NCBI GenBank assembly: GCA_949291365.1
Contig: CASEVJ010000005.1
Location: forward strand, 1 to 64,000
Reading direction: 5' to 3'
From: an uncultured bacterium
GTDB lineage: Bacteria > Elusimicrobiota > Elusimicrobia > Elusimicrobiales > Elusimicrobiaceae
DNA length: 64,000 nucleotides
The translations under genes were made by a program, and so were the position numbers. Positions 35,558-43,758 of the stretch are shown in pieces. The notes under the pieces were generated by a model that had not been told where the DNA came from, ran no database searches, and was given only the letters and a program-made list of their open reading frames with translations. Within the stretch, counting starts at the first letter, position 1, and each line of letters starts with the position of its first letter.

Positions 35558-37669
35558 CTATTTCAACAGAACTTTTCTGGACAGGCGGACTTTGCCGTTG
35601 GTGTCAATTTCCACACATTTGACTTCCACCACATCGCCCAAGTGCAGTACGTCTTCCACTTTGTTGATGCGGTGTTTTTCAATTTCGGAAATGTGCAGCA
35701 AACCGTCTTTGCCGGGCAGAATTTCTACAAACGCGCCAAAGGGCTGTATAGACACCACTTTGCCTTTGTAAATCTTGCCCACTTCAGCTTCGGCCGTCAT
35801 CATTTCAATTTCGGCTTTGGCCTGATCCAATTTGTCACCGTTGGAGGCGGCGATAGTTACGGTGCCGTCTTCTTCAATGTCAATCTTGGTGCCGGTAGAT
35901 TCGGTGATGCGTTTAATGTTCTTGCCGCCGGGGCCTATTAAGGCGCCAATTTTGTCCACGGAAATTCTCATCTTGAATATGACCGGGGCAAAACGGGAAA
36001 CGTTCTGTTTCGGCGCGGCGATGGTTTTTTCCATATGATCCATGATGTGCATGCGGCCGCGGGTCGCTTGTGCGATGGCCTGGCGCAAAATGTCCAAAGG
36101 AATGCCGGTTTTGAGTTTGACGTCCATTTGGAAGGCCGTAATACCTTTGCGAGAACCGGTCAGTTTAAAGTCCATATCGCCCAGGTGGTCTTCCAGCCCC
36201 ATAATATCGGACAGGACGACAAATTTGCCCTCACCCGAAATGGCGCCCATGGCAATACCGGAGCAGGCCGCTTTCATCGGCACGCCCGCATCAAAGAGCG
36301 ACAAGCTGCCGCCGCAGACGCTGGCCATGGAGGAAGAGCCGTTGGACTCCATAATATCAGACACTACGCGGATGGTATAAGGGAAATCCGCTTCGCTGGG
36401 CAAGAGGGGCATCAAAGCGCGGCGAGCCAATTCCCCGTGGCCGATTTCGCGGCGGCCGGGGCTGCGGTCCGGTTTGCATTCGCCCGTGGCAAATCCCGGG
36501 AAGTTGTAGTGCAGCATAAAGCGTTCATAGGTGGTTTCGTCCAATCCTTCCACCATTTGCTGGTCATCGGGCGTACCCAAGGTGCACACCGCCAAAGACT
36601 GCGTCTGACCGCGCGTAAAGAGCGCAGAGCCGTGGGCGCGGGGCAAAAGCCCTACCATGGAGCTCAAGGGGCGGATTTCTTCGGGTTTGCGTCCGTCCAC
36701 GCGCACGCCTTCGTGCAGCACCATGTTGCGGGATTCTTCATACATAATGTTTTCCAGCGCAACGGCTGCGTAGGTGGCGGCATTGTCGCCATAGGTCGGG
36801 GTCAGCTCTTCGGTAAAAGAAGCTTTGAGCTGGGCCACCTGCGTGTCGCGGGTTTGTTTGTCAGAAAAAGCGTGCAAAATGTTGCGGGCTTCCTGGCGGA
36901 ATTTACCGTTAGCTAAATCGGCCACTTCCTGCGGCAGTTTTTCCACCACATAGGGGAATTTGGGCTTGCCGCAAAGTTCGCGCAGTTTAAGCTGCACGGC
37001 GCACATTTTGTCAATTTCCGGCTTGGCCACTTCCATGGCTTTGATAATGGCTTCTTCTTCCACTTCTTTGGCGCCGCCTTCCACCATCAACAGCCCCTGC
37101 GCAGAACCGGCGATGACCAGGTCCATGTCACATTCTGCTTCCTGGGGTTTAGTAGGATTGACGATGTACTGCCCGTTAATGCGGCCAATGCGCACCGCGG
37201 CGACCGGCTCATTAAACGGAATGGAAGAAATCACCAGCGCGGCCGAAGAGGCCAGCACGCTGATAACATCAGAGCCGTGCAAATCATCGGAAGAAAGCAC
37301 CATCGCCGTCACGTTGGTTTCGCAGGTGAAACCTTCCGGAAAAATCGGGCGCAGGGTGCGGTCAATAATGCGCGAAGAAAGGGTTTCTTTCTTGCTGGCG
37401 CGGCCTTCACGCTTAAAAAAGCCGCCCGGTATTTTGCCGGCGGCATAGGTGCGTTCTTTATAGTTGACGGTTAAGGGCATAAAATCAGAAATGCCCGGCT
37501 TTTGTTCTTTGGTGCACACAGCGGTGGCGAGCACTTTGGTGTCGCCCCACGTCACCATGACAGCACCGTCAGACTGGCGGGCGATGAGGCCCGTCTGCAA
37601 ATTCAGCTTCTGACCGCCGACTTCCACATCTAGCGAGTGAATGTCAAAATTATGGTTAAAATTTTCCAT
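35558..37669 (-). CDS. pnp: Polyribonucleotide nucleotidyltransferase
   Basis: 703 residues, the standard length. Two RNase PH-like domains (the second with GRREIGHGELARRAL and the MASVCGGSLSLFDAG segment), then a KH domain (IGALIGPGGKNIKRI) and a C-terminal S1 domain ending at residue 703. It degrades RNA phosphorolytically from the 3' end and is part of RNA turnover. It follows rpsO by 5 nt, the classical rpsO-pnp pairing. Confidence 0.98.
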   Translation of the reverse strand: MENFNHNFDIHSLDVEVGGQKLNLQTGLIARQSDGAVMVTWGDTKVLATAVCTKEQKPGISDFMPLTVNYKERTYAAGKIPGGFFKREGRASKKETLSSRIIDRTLRPIFPEGFTCETNVTAMVLSSDDLHGSDVISVLASSAALVISSIPFNEPVAAVRIGRINGQYIVNPTKPQEAECDMDLVIAGSAQGLLMVEGGAKEVEEEAIIKAMEVAKPEIDKMCAVQLKLRELCGKPKFPYVVEKLPQEVADLANGKFRQEARNILHAFSDKQTRDTQVAQLKASFTEELTPTYGDNAATYAAVALENIMYEESRNMVLHEGVRVDGRKPEEIRPLSSMVGLLPRAHGSALFTRGQTQSLAVCTLGTPDDQQMVEGLDETTYERFMLHYNFPGFATGECKPDRSPGRREIGHGELARRALMPLLPSEADFPYTIRVVSDIMESNGSSSMASVCGGSLSLFDAGVPMKAACSGIAMGAISGEGKFVVLSDIMGLEDHLGDMDFKLTGSRKGITAFQMDVKLKTGIPLDILRQAIAQATRGRMHIMDHMEKTIAAPKQNVSRFAPVIFKMRISVDKIGALIGPGGKNIKRITESTGTKIDIEEDGTVTIAASNGDKLDQAKAEIEMMTAEAEVGKIYKGKVVSIQPFGAFVEILPGKDGLLHISEIEKHRINKVEDVLHLGDVVEVKCVEIDTNGKVRLSRKVLLK

Positions 37670-37674
37670 GAAAA

Positions 37675-37944
37675 CTATTTCCTTAATTTGAGTTCTTTGG
37701 TCACTTGCTGGTATTTGGCAAAGTCAGATCTTTTCAAATAAGCGAGCAAGCGTTTGCGCTGGCCGACCAGTTTATTGAGGCCGCGTTCGCCGGCAAAGTC
37801 TTTCGGATTGGCTTTGAGGTGATTGGAAATGTAGCTGATGCGTTCGGTAATCAAAGCAATCTGTACGGCGGCAGAGCCGGTATCGTTGGGGCTGCTCTGA
37901 AATTTACCGATAATGTCTTTTCTGTCTTGTACGGAAAGTACCAT
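37675..37944 (-). CDS. rpsO: Small ribosomal subunit protein uS15
   Basis: 89 residues, the exact family length, with the S15 signature around ISYISNHLKANPKDFAGERGLNKLVGQRKRLLAYL. It binds 16S rRNA early in 30S assembly. The SD is poor (TAAGTG). A better AAGGAG lies 46 nt upstream, so the leader may be structured or translated, in line with the known leader autoregulation of S15 in other bacteria. Confidence 0.97.
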   Translation of the reverse strand: MVLSVQDRKDIIGKFQSSPNDTGSAAVQIALITERISYISNHLKANPKDFAGERGLNKLVGQRKRLLAYLKRSDFAKYQQVTKELKLRK

Positions 37945-38057
37945 TTTATTTTACACTTAGGTTGAAAACTGTAGCGACCAAGCGTCCCATCTCCTTAGGA
38001 AACGCCGAGCCGGAGTCCAACCTTCTCCTTTTTAATTTTTGTACTAGAGTACAGCAT

Positions 38058-38063
38058 ATTATA
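38058..38063 (-). promoter_or_regulatory. Promoter -10 of rpsO-pnp
   Basis: TATAAT on the minus strand, directly after the T run of the terminator at 38066-38106. It gives an rpsO leader of about 110 nt. No clear -35. Confidence 0.55.
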
Positions 38064-38065
38064 CC

Positions 38066-38106
38066 AAAAAAAAGCCCAAAGAGCATATCCCTGCCCTTTG
38101 GCTTTT
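38066..38106 (-). terminator. Terminator of the candidate RNA gene upstream of rpsO
   Basis: AAAAGCC(A)AAAG-type arms (38070-38081 with 38096-38106, one bulge) are followed on the minus strand by an eight-T tract. The rpsO -10 begins 2 nt later. Confidence 0.75.
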
Positions 38107-38259
38107 ATATAGTATAGCAAATTAACATATCGGCCGGGCTTATTGGGTGAGAGCTGGCCTGTATATGTATGGGGCAGAGGGGCCCTTTTCTCCCGCAATC
38201 CACGGCAGGTGGCCCTTGGATGAACAGCAACTAGGATACATTGCGCCCGGTGCTCCGCC
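38066..38259 (-). ncRNA. Candidate structured small RNA, unknown family
   Basis: About 190 nt between a good minus-strand promoter and an intrinsic terminator, with no open frame. Proposed helices: P1, 38253-38261 with 38171-38179 (9 bp including one G-U); P2, 38240-38245 with 38194-38199 (6 bp); P3, 38217-38221 with 38198-38202 (5 bp, competing with two pairs of P2); P4, 38156-38167 with 38126-38135 (GGCC/GGCC and CATAT/ATATG). On the plus strand the P1 wobble would be an A-C mismatch, which favours the minus strand. Size and position would suit a 6S-like RNA, but no known family was recognised. Confidence 0.5.
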
Positions 38260-38263
38260 CCTT

Positions 38264-38293
38264 ATTATACCAGCGCCGGGCAGCCGCTGTTAA
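38264..38293 (-). promoter_or_regulatory. Promoter of the candidate small RNA
   Basis: On the minus strand, TTAACA (38293-38288), an 18-bp spacer, and TATAAT (38269-38264) preceded by TGG (extended -10). It is one of the best promoters in the window, yet no coding gene begins directly downstream. Confidence 0.7.
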
Positions 38294-38487
38294 AAAGTAT
38301 TGATGTTTACTAGAAAAAAATCATAAAACTGCCCTATTTTTTTCCGCTACTCCCACGCCCCCGGTATTCAACATCAGCCCCAGCGGGAAACAGGCAAAAT
38401 ATCCCCGTTTTCGCCCTCCCCCCTCCCGCATATCAGCTCCGGCAGGCGCTTTTCAAAAAGCCACCTGTTTTTTAAATACGAAATGAA

Positions 38488-38526
38488 CGCCCGCCGGAAG
38501 GGTTAGGCCGGCGGGCGAGGGGTTTT
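38488..38526. terminator. Strong intergenic hairpin, possible terminator
   Basis: A perfect 10-bp stem, CGCCCGCCGG with CCGGCGGGCG (38488-38517), is followed on the plus side by AGGGGTTTT. It lies about 30 nt after the small minus-strand open frame. Confidence 0.5.
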
Positions 38527-38546
38527 GTAGGAGGAAGTATGAAAAA

Positions 38547-38723
38547 TTAAATCAAACTGGCGCCTAAATGCAAGCTGGCATAGCGCTCCGTATTGTATAG
38601 ATCCAAGTCACTCAATGTTTTAAAATCTCTAAATTCGCGTTTAACCCAGCTGATTTCCCGCTCCAAGCGGCGTTTTTTCATAATTTGTACTTTACGGGTT
38701 ATAATCATAGTATTTGTTTTCAT
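38547..38723 (-). CDS. Small basic hypothetical protein
   Basis: 58 residues from the ATG at 38723, which has a GGGGG run 6 nt upstream; an inner ATG at 38681 would give 44 residues. The sequence is basic and charged (KKRRLEREISWVKREF), then ends in ASLHLGASLI. The composition is protein-like, but no family was recognised. It stands alone between the small-RNA region and ppdK. Confidence 0.4.
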   Translation of the reverse strand: MKTNTMIITRKVQIMKKRRLEREISWVKREFRDFKTLSDLDLYNTERYASLHLGASLI

Positions 38724-38799
38724 AAACAACCCCCATACGGCTTTGGGTATCTCTTGCTTTCTTATAAACAGAATAACTTTTACGAAGAAAACCTACCAG

Positions 38800-38940
38800 G
38801 GTCATTGGGCCCAAAAGGGGCTGTTTTTTGGGCCCACTGTTTTGCGCATGCCAGGGCCTACTTTACATGCCGGCTTTGGGCCCTGTTTTTCCGCTTGCAG
38901 GGCCTAGGCATTAGATAGGCCCTTTTGGCCCGGGGCTTTT
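38800..38940. repeat. Cluster of GGGCC-type repeats before ppdK
   Basis: At least six GGGCC(C/T) or GGCCC motifs in about 130 nt. One pair forms the inverted repeat GGGCCCAAAA / TTTTTTGGGCCC (38808-38836). No gene; it lies upstream of the ppdK promoter. Confidence 0.5.
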
Positions 38941-38982
38941 GCAGCAAACGCCGGAAAAATTCCCTTTTCTTTAAATAGGAAA

Positions 38983-38988
38983 TATAAT
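38983..38988 (+). promoter_or_regulatory. Promoter -10 of ppdK
   Basis: TATAAT, 79 nt before the ATG. The -35 position reads TTCCCT and is weak. Confidence 0.5.
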
Positions 38989-39067
38989 ACAATATGAAAG
39001 TGCAAAACCTGTTTTACGGGGTGTTGTATGGCCCCGCACGCTATTCTTTACGGAGAAAATAAACACA

Positions 39068-41863
39068 ATGGCAAAGAAAACTGTAAAAAAGCCCGCCAAA
39101 AAAGCTGTTAAACCGGCGGCAAAGAAATCCGTTAAAATGGTATACGCTTTCGGCGGCGGCAGAGCCGACGGAAACGGAAAAATGAAAGAACTGTTGGGCG
39201 GCAAAGGCGCCAACCTGGCAGAAATGGCAGGTCAGCTGAAACTGCCCGTCCCTCCGGGATTTACCATTACCACCGAAGTCTGCACCTACTACTGGAACAA
39301 CAAAAAGACCTATCCCAAAACCTTAAAAGCCGATGTAGAAGCCAACCTCAAAAAAGTAGAAAAACTAACCAAAAAAGAATTTGGCTCTGACAAAAACCCG
39401 CTCTTGGTGTCCGTACGCTCCGGTGCGCGCGCTTCCATGCCGGGCATGATGGAAACGATTTTAAACATCGGTCTGACGGAAAAAACCATTCCGGGCATGA
39501 TTGCCAAAACCGGCGACGAACGCTTTGTGTACGACGCTTACCGCCGCCTGATTATGATGTATTCCGACGTGGTAATGGAAAAAGCCGCCGGCATTGAGCC
39601 CAAAGACGGCGAAGGTATCCGCAAAATCTTGGACGGCATGATGGGCGATGTAAAAGTCAAATTGGGCGTCAAAGACGACACCGGCATTCCGGCGCAGGAA
39701 CTCAAAAAACTGTGCGTAGAATTTAAGAAAACGGTTAAAAAAGTGCTGGGGAAAGAATTCCCCGATGACCCGACCGAACAGCTCTGGGGCGCCATTGGCG
39801 CGGTGTTTGCTTCTTGGAACGGCAAACGCGCCATCGCCTACCGCAATATTGAAAACATTCCGCACGATTGGGGCACCGCCGTCAACGTGCAAACCATGGT
39901 GTTTGGCAACATGGGCGACACTTCCGCCACCGGCGTGGCCTTTACCCGCAACCCGGGCAACGGCGACAGCCATTTCTACGGCGAATACTTAATCAACGCC
40001 CAGGGCGAAGACGTGGTGGCCGGTATCCGCACCCCCTCCCCGATGAACAAATGGTCTGCCAACGCCCACTCGGCCCACTTGCCCACGCTGGAAAAAGTGA
40101 TGCCTAAAGTGTACAAAGAGTTGGACACCATTCAAAAGCGTCTGGAAAAGCATTTCCACGATATGCTGGATATTGAATTTACCATTGAACACGGCCGCCT
40201 GTGGATGTTGCAGTGCCGCGTAGGCAAACGCAACGGCACGGCTGCGGTGCAAATGGCGCTGGACATGCTTAAAGAACGCCTTATTAATAAGGAAACGGCT
40301 GTCCTGCGCGTGACCCCGCACCAATTGGGCGAGCTGTTGCTGCCCGCCATTGACCCCAAAGCCGAAGCCCAAGCCAAACCGATTGCCAAGGGCTTGCCGG
40401 CGGGCCCGGGCGGAGCCAGCGGCAAAATCGTGTTCACCTCTGACGACGCCATTAAACTGCAAGCCAAAGGCGAAAACGCCATTTTAATCCGCGAAGAAAC
40501 CAACCCCGAAGACATTGAAGGGATGCGCGCCGCGGCCGGTATCTTGACGCAGCGCGGCGGCATGACCTCCCACGCGGCCTTAGTGGCCCGCGGCTGGGGC
40601 AAATGCTGCATTGTGGGCTGCAGCGAGCTGGAACTCAACACCGTCAAAAAGACCGTCAAAATGGGCGGCAAAACCTTTAAAGAAGGCGACTTTTTGACCT
40701 TAAACGGCACCAAGGGCTGGGTATATGACGGCGCCTTGAAAATGTTGGAAGCCGGCGAAGGCAACAAAAACTTGGCCGCTTTCCTCAAGTTGGCAGACTC
40801 TGTACGCACGATGAAAGTGCGCGCCAACGCCGACACGCCCGAAGACGCCGCCAACGCGCGCAAATTCGGAGCAGAAGGCATTGGGCTGTTTCGCATTGAA
40901 CACATGTTCTACGGAAAAAACTCCGATGAGCCGTTGTTCATTTTGCGCAAGATGATTTTGTCCGGCAACGAAGCCGAACGCAAAGCGGCTGTTAATGAGC
41001 TTTTCCCGTACATGAAGAAAACCATTAAGGCCACCATTAAAGCCATGGCGCCTTACAGCGTGACCATTCGCTTGATGGACCCCCCCTTGCACGAGTTTGT
41101 GCCTACCCTGCTGGCTAAACAGCAAGAGCTGGCCCAGGCCCTGGGCATTGACGCCAGAACCTTCCAGGAACGCGCCGCCGGCCTGCACGAAGTCAACCCG
41201 ATGATGGGCCACCGCGGTATCCGCTTGGGTGTGACCTATCCGGAAATCACGGAAATGCAGTCCCGCGCTATTTTTGAAGCGGCGGCCGAGCTGATTAAAG
41301 AAGGCGTCAAAGCCGTACCGGAAGTGATGATTCCGCTGACCTGCGACGTCAACGAAATTATCAAACAAAAAGAAATTATCCGCAAAGTCTATGAAGAAGT
41401 AGTGGCTAAAACCAAAGTCAAAAAACTCAACTTCTCCGTCGGCACGATGATTGAAATTCCGCGCGCTGCGGTCTTGGCTTATGAAGTGGCGCAGGAAGCG
41501 GATTTCTTCTCTTTCGGCACCAATGACTTGACGCAGATGACGTTCGGTTTCTCCCGCGACGATATCGGCGCTTTCCTGCCCGAATATCTCAAGCAGGGCG
41601 TGTTGGAAGCCGACCCGTTCCAAACGCTGGATCAGCGCGGCGTGGGTATGCTCATTGAGCATGCCGTAGCCGAAGGCCGCGAGTCTAAACCGAACCTCAA
41701 AATCGGTATCTGCGGCGAACACGGCGGCGACCCCGAAAGCGTGGAGTTCTGCCACCGCGAAGGATTCAGCTACGTCTCCTGCTCTCCGTTCCGCGTGCCC
41801 ATAGCACGTTTGGCCGCGGCGCAGGCAGCCGCTAAAGACGCGTTGGCTAAAAAACGCAAATAA
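39068..41863 (+). CDS. ppdK: Pyruvate phosphate dikinase
   Basis: 931 residues. Interconverts pyruvate + ATP + Pi and PEP + AMP + PPi. After a 25-residue Lys/Ala/Pro tail, the ATP-grasp domain begins (GGKGANLAEMA). The phosphohistidine domain has GGMTSHAALVARG with His502, and the C-terminal PEP/pyruvate barrel has the acid Cys882 in GICGEHGGDPES. Codon use is strongly biased, suggesting high expression, and the gene has its own promoter and terminator. In fermentative anaerobes it often works in the glycolytic direction. Confidence 0.98.
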   Translation: MAKKTVKKPAKKAVKPAAKKSVKMVYAFGGGRADGNGKMKELLGGKGANLAEMAGQLKLPVPPGFTITTEVCTYYWNNKKTYPKTLKADVEANLKKVEKLTKKEFGSDKNPLLVSVRSGARASMPGMMETILNIGLTEKTIPGMIAKTGDERFVYDAYRRLIMMYSDVVMEKAAGIEPKDGEGIRKILDGMMGDVKVKLGVKDDTGIPAQELKKLCVEFKKTVKKVLGKEFPDDPTEQLWGAIGAVFASWNGKRAIAYRNIENIPHDWGTAVNVQTMVFGNMGDTSATGVAFTRNPGNGDSHFYGEYLINAQGEDVVAGIRTPSPMNKWSANAHSAHLPTLEKVMPKVYKELDTIQKRLEKHFHDMLDIEFTIEHGRLWMLQCRVGKRNGTAAVQMALDMLKERLINKETAVLRVTPHQLGELLLPAIDPKAEAQAKPIAKGLPAGPGGASGKIVFTSDDAIKLQAKGENAILIREETNPEDIEGMRAAAGILTQRGGMTSHAALVARGWGKCCIVGCSELELNTVKKTVKMGGKTFKEGDFLTLNGTKGWVYDGALKMLEAGEGNKNLAAFLKLADSVRTMKVRANADTPEDAANARKFGAEGIGLFRIEHMFYGKNSDEPLFILRKMILSGNEAERKAAVNELFPYMKKTIKATIKAMAPYSVTIRLMDPPLHEFVPTLLAKQQELAQALGIDARTFQERAAGLHEVNPMMGHRGIRLGVTYPEITEMQSRAIFEAAAELIKEGVKAVPEVMIPLTCDVNEIIKQKEIIRKVYEEVVAKTKVKKLNFSVGTMIEIPRAAVLAYEVAQEADFFSFGTNDLTQMTFGFSRDDIGAFLPEYLKQGVLEADPFQTLDQRGVGMLIEHAVAEGRESKPNLKIGICGEHGGDPESVEFCHREGFSYVSCSPFRVPIARLAAAQAAAKDALAKKRK

Positions 41864-41879
41864 AACCTATATCTGTAAT

Positions 41880-41911
41880 CCCGCCTTGCCTAAAACAAGG
41901 CGGGATTTTTT
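41880..41911 (+). terminator. Terminator of ppdK
   Basis: A 9-bp stem, CCCGCCTTG with CAAGGCGGG (41880-41904), is followed by ATTTTTT. Confidence 0.92.
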
Positions 41912-41919
41912 AGATTTTT

Positions 41920-42429
41920 ATGGATAACCCCGAAGAAATTATTATTAAACCGGCTCTCTTCAACAGGATATTCATTTTCTTGTTTGGAATTATTTGTATA
42001 TGGTTCGCTTTTGCGACGGATTTTCTGCCTCAAACGGCAGGAGAGATGATCCTGAAAAACGGCCTGCTTTCTCCTGGGATTTGGCATATCGTTCTGCTGG
42101 TTATTTTTGGGGCGATGGGGCTGTCTGCCTTTATTGTTTTTTTTGCGCCTTATAAAGTAAAAATTACGTCGGCAGGTATTCAGGGCCCTATCTGTATTTT
42201 CCCCGTGCCGTGGCATGAAATTAAACATGTAGACTATCACAAAATACGCCGTACGGAAATTTTGACTTTTTATATGAAAGAAGGTTGTTTTGCGCGCGTA
42301 CGCATATTATATCTGTTTCCCGCTAAACAAAAATCCTTTGCAATTGTTCTTACCCAGTATAATGCTGACAGTCAGCAAAAAATTTTAGAAACCGTGAAAC
42401 AATATGCCATTTTGAGAAGAAAATTATGA
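41920..42429 (+). CDS. Two-helix membrane protein, first of an ankyrin cassette
   Basis: 169 residues. Two hydrophobic helices (about 15-37 and 55-77) are followed by a soluble beta-rich domain of 90 residues (KVKITSAGIQGP...VPWHEIKHVDYHKI), like bacterial PH-type domains of small membrane proteins. The ATG sits 9 nt after the ppdK terminator T tract without an SD, so how it is expressed is unclear. It overlaps the ankyrin gene by 4 nt. Similar in plan to the 180-residue protein at 43083. Confidence 0.65.
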   Translation: MDNPEEIIIKPALFNRIFIFLFGIICIWFAFATDFLPQTAGEMILKNGLLSPGIWHIVLLVIFGAMGLSAFIVFFAPYKVKITSAGIQGPICIFPVPWHEIKHVDYHKIRRTEILTFYMKEGCFARVRILYLFPAKQKSFAIVLTQYNADSQQKILETVKQYAILRRKL

Positions 42430-43001
42430 AAAAAGCAAAAGATATTTTTTGGCTGTTATTTTGGGGCATTATTGCCGGTGCTGTGTTTGTGGGCTGTATT
42501 TTAGGTTTTGGCAGTTTTGTAAACTGGCTCAATACCGCTAAAAATGCTCCGCTGTCTGCCATGGGGTTTAAGGTGGCATTGCTTGTATTTATTTGTGCCG
42601 TTTTATTTGTCTTATTTAAAGTGGCGCTTGTCTTTAACAATAAAATCACGCATAAGCAAGCAGCCAAAGTTTTCCCGCCGGAACTGTTAGATTTTATTTA
42701 TAAAGCACCTGTGGCTAGGGCAGTGGTGCAGCAGCGTGAAGACCAGCTGGACGGCCTGCGCTTTCTGCCGCCAGACGCCTGCGTTCAAGCTGTCAATGCC
42801 CCCGTGCACAACGGCATAACCCCGCTGCATGTAGCCGCGGCCTTGGGGCGCAAAAAATTCTGCGCGCGGCTGCTTAAACTGGGAGCGGATTTGCAAGCCA
42901 AAGATGCACACGGACAAACGCCTGCAGATTATGCCGCGCGCTTTAACCAGCGGGAAACCTTGCAATTTTTGCAGTCTTATCATATAAGCAATGTCTATTA
43001 A
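42426..43001 (+). CDS. Membrane-anchored ankyrin-repeat protein (1)
   Basis: 191 residues. Two N-terminal helices (about 8-32 and 46-68), then a soluble part with ankyrin repeats: NGITPLHVAAALGRKKFCARLLKLGADL and a following DAHGQTPADYAARF repeat. Ankyrin repeats bind proteins; the partner may be the protein encoded just upstream, with which the gene overlaps (ATGA). More A+T-rich than its neighbours. Confidence 0.8.
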   Translation: MKKAKDIFWLLFWGIIAGAVFVGCILGFGSFVNWLNTAKNAPLSAMGFKVALLVFICAVLFVLFKVALVFNNKITHKQAAKVFPPELLDFIYKAPVARAVVQQREDQLDGLRFLPPDACVQAVNAPVHNGITPLHVAAALGRKKFCARLLKLGADLQAKDAHGQTPADYAARFNQRETLQFLQSYHISNVY

Positions 43002-43082
43002 AAGGGTTAAAACGCTTTTAGCCGTACCGTTTGCACACAATACGGCACCAGGCAAAGGCAACTTTGAACAGAGGGATATTAA

Positions 43083-43625
43083 ATGAATCCGGAAACAACC
43101 AAACCAATAACTTTCAGCTCTTCTTTTGTCTCCAAACTTCTCTTTTTTCTGTTAGGCATAGGATGTTTTTGTTTGCTGGGCTCCGGCGAAATGTCTACTT
43201 TTATTGCCTCCAAAGTACAGGCCGATTTTTTTATCCCGCCGTTTCTTTTTAAAATACTTCTTTTTCTGTTTGGAATCAGTTTTTTCCTGATGATTTTTTC
43301 CACCATTAAGATAAACCGGCATGGCATCAGCACGTCTTTTCTATTGATTTTTATAGAACCTATTGCTTGGGAAAACATAGAAAAAATAAAAATAGAGCAA
43401 ATGCGTGTAAAAAAGCAACAGCTCTTCCAGATACACATCTTTTTTAAAAAAAACCATTGCGCTCAGAGAAGAATATTGTGGCTTTTTACACAAAAAATAG
43501 ACCAATGGAGCTTTTCCTGGCCTGCTAACCTTACAAGCAAAAAGATGACCTTGCCCCAAGCCCTTGAAAAATACGCGCGGGAAAACAATGTCCCCGTCTT
43601 TAACCATAGCAATCCGCTTATCTAG
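43083..43625 (+). CDS. Two-helix membrane protein, first of the second ankyrin cassette
   Basis: 180 residues. Two hydrophobic helices (about 15-36 and 52-76), then a soluble domain with IKINRHGIST and IEPIAWENIEKIKI, parallel to the PH-like domain of the 169-residue protein at 41920. SD AGAGGG lies 7 nt upstream. Unlike the first copy it is separated from its ankyrin gene by 133 nt with a new promoter. Confidence 0.65.
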   Translation: MNPETTKPITFSSSFVSKLLFFLLGIGCFCLLGSGEMSTFIASKVQADFFIPPFLFKILLFLFGISFFLMIFSTIKINRHGISTSFLLIFIEPIAWENIEKIKIEQMRVKKQQLFQIHIFFKKNHCAQRRILWLFTQKIDQWSFSWPANLTSKKMTLPQALEKYARENNVPVFNHSNPLI

Positions 43626-43705
43626 ATCCTACCCGGCGCCTGCCACCTTTCCCCCGCTTTTACGCGGGGCTGTGGTGCAGGCGTTCCCGCTAAAAAATTT
43701 AATTA

Positions 43706-43734
43706 TTGACACTTCCCCGTCTTAAGATTAAACT
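43706..43734 (+). promoter_or_regulatory. Promoter of the second ankyrin gene
   Basis: TTGACA (43706-43711), a 17-bp spacer and TAAACT (43729-43734), 24 nt before the ATG. Confidence 0.75.
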
Positions 43735-43758
43735 AATATCAGAGAAACGGAGGCGTCT

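Noticed and set aside
36035-36916. 293-codon plus-strand open frame inside pnp
   Set aside because: Antisense to the conserved PNPase core; composition is explained by pnp codon use.
38171-38260. SRP (4.5S) RNA on the plus strand
   Set aside because: The segment TTCTCCCGCAAT resembles 4.5S RNA, but the conserved GGAA tetraloop and its GGAAGCAG flank are missing, and the promoter and the wobble pair favour the minus strand.
40700-41755. 351-codon open frame on the minus strand inside ppdK
   Set aside because: It is a shadow of the strongly biased ppdK codons and has no ribosome-binding site or known motif.
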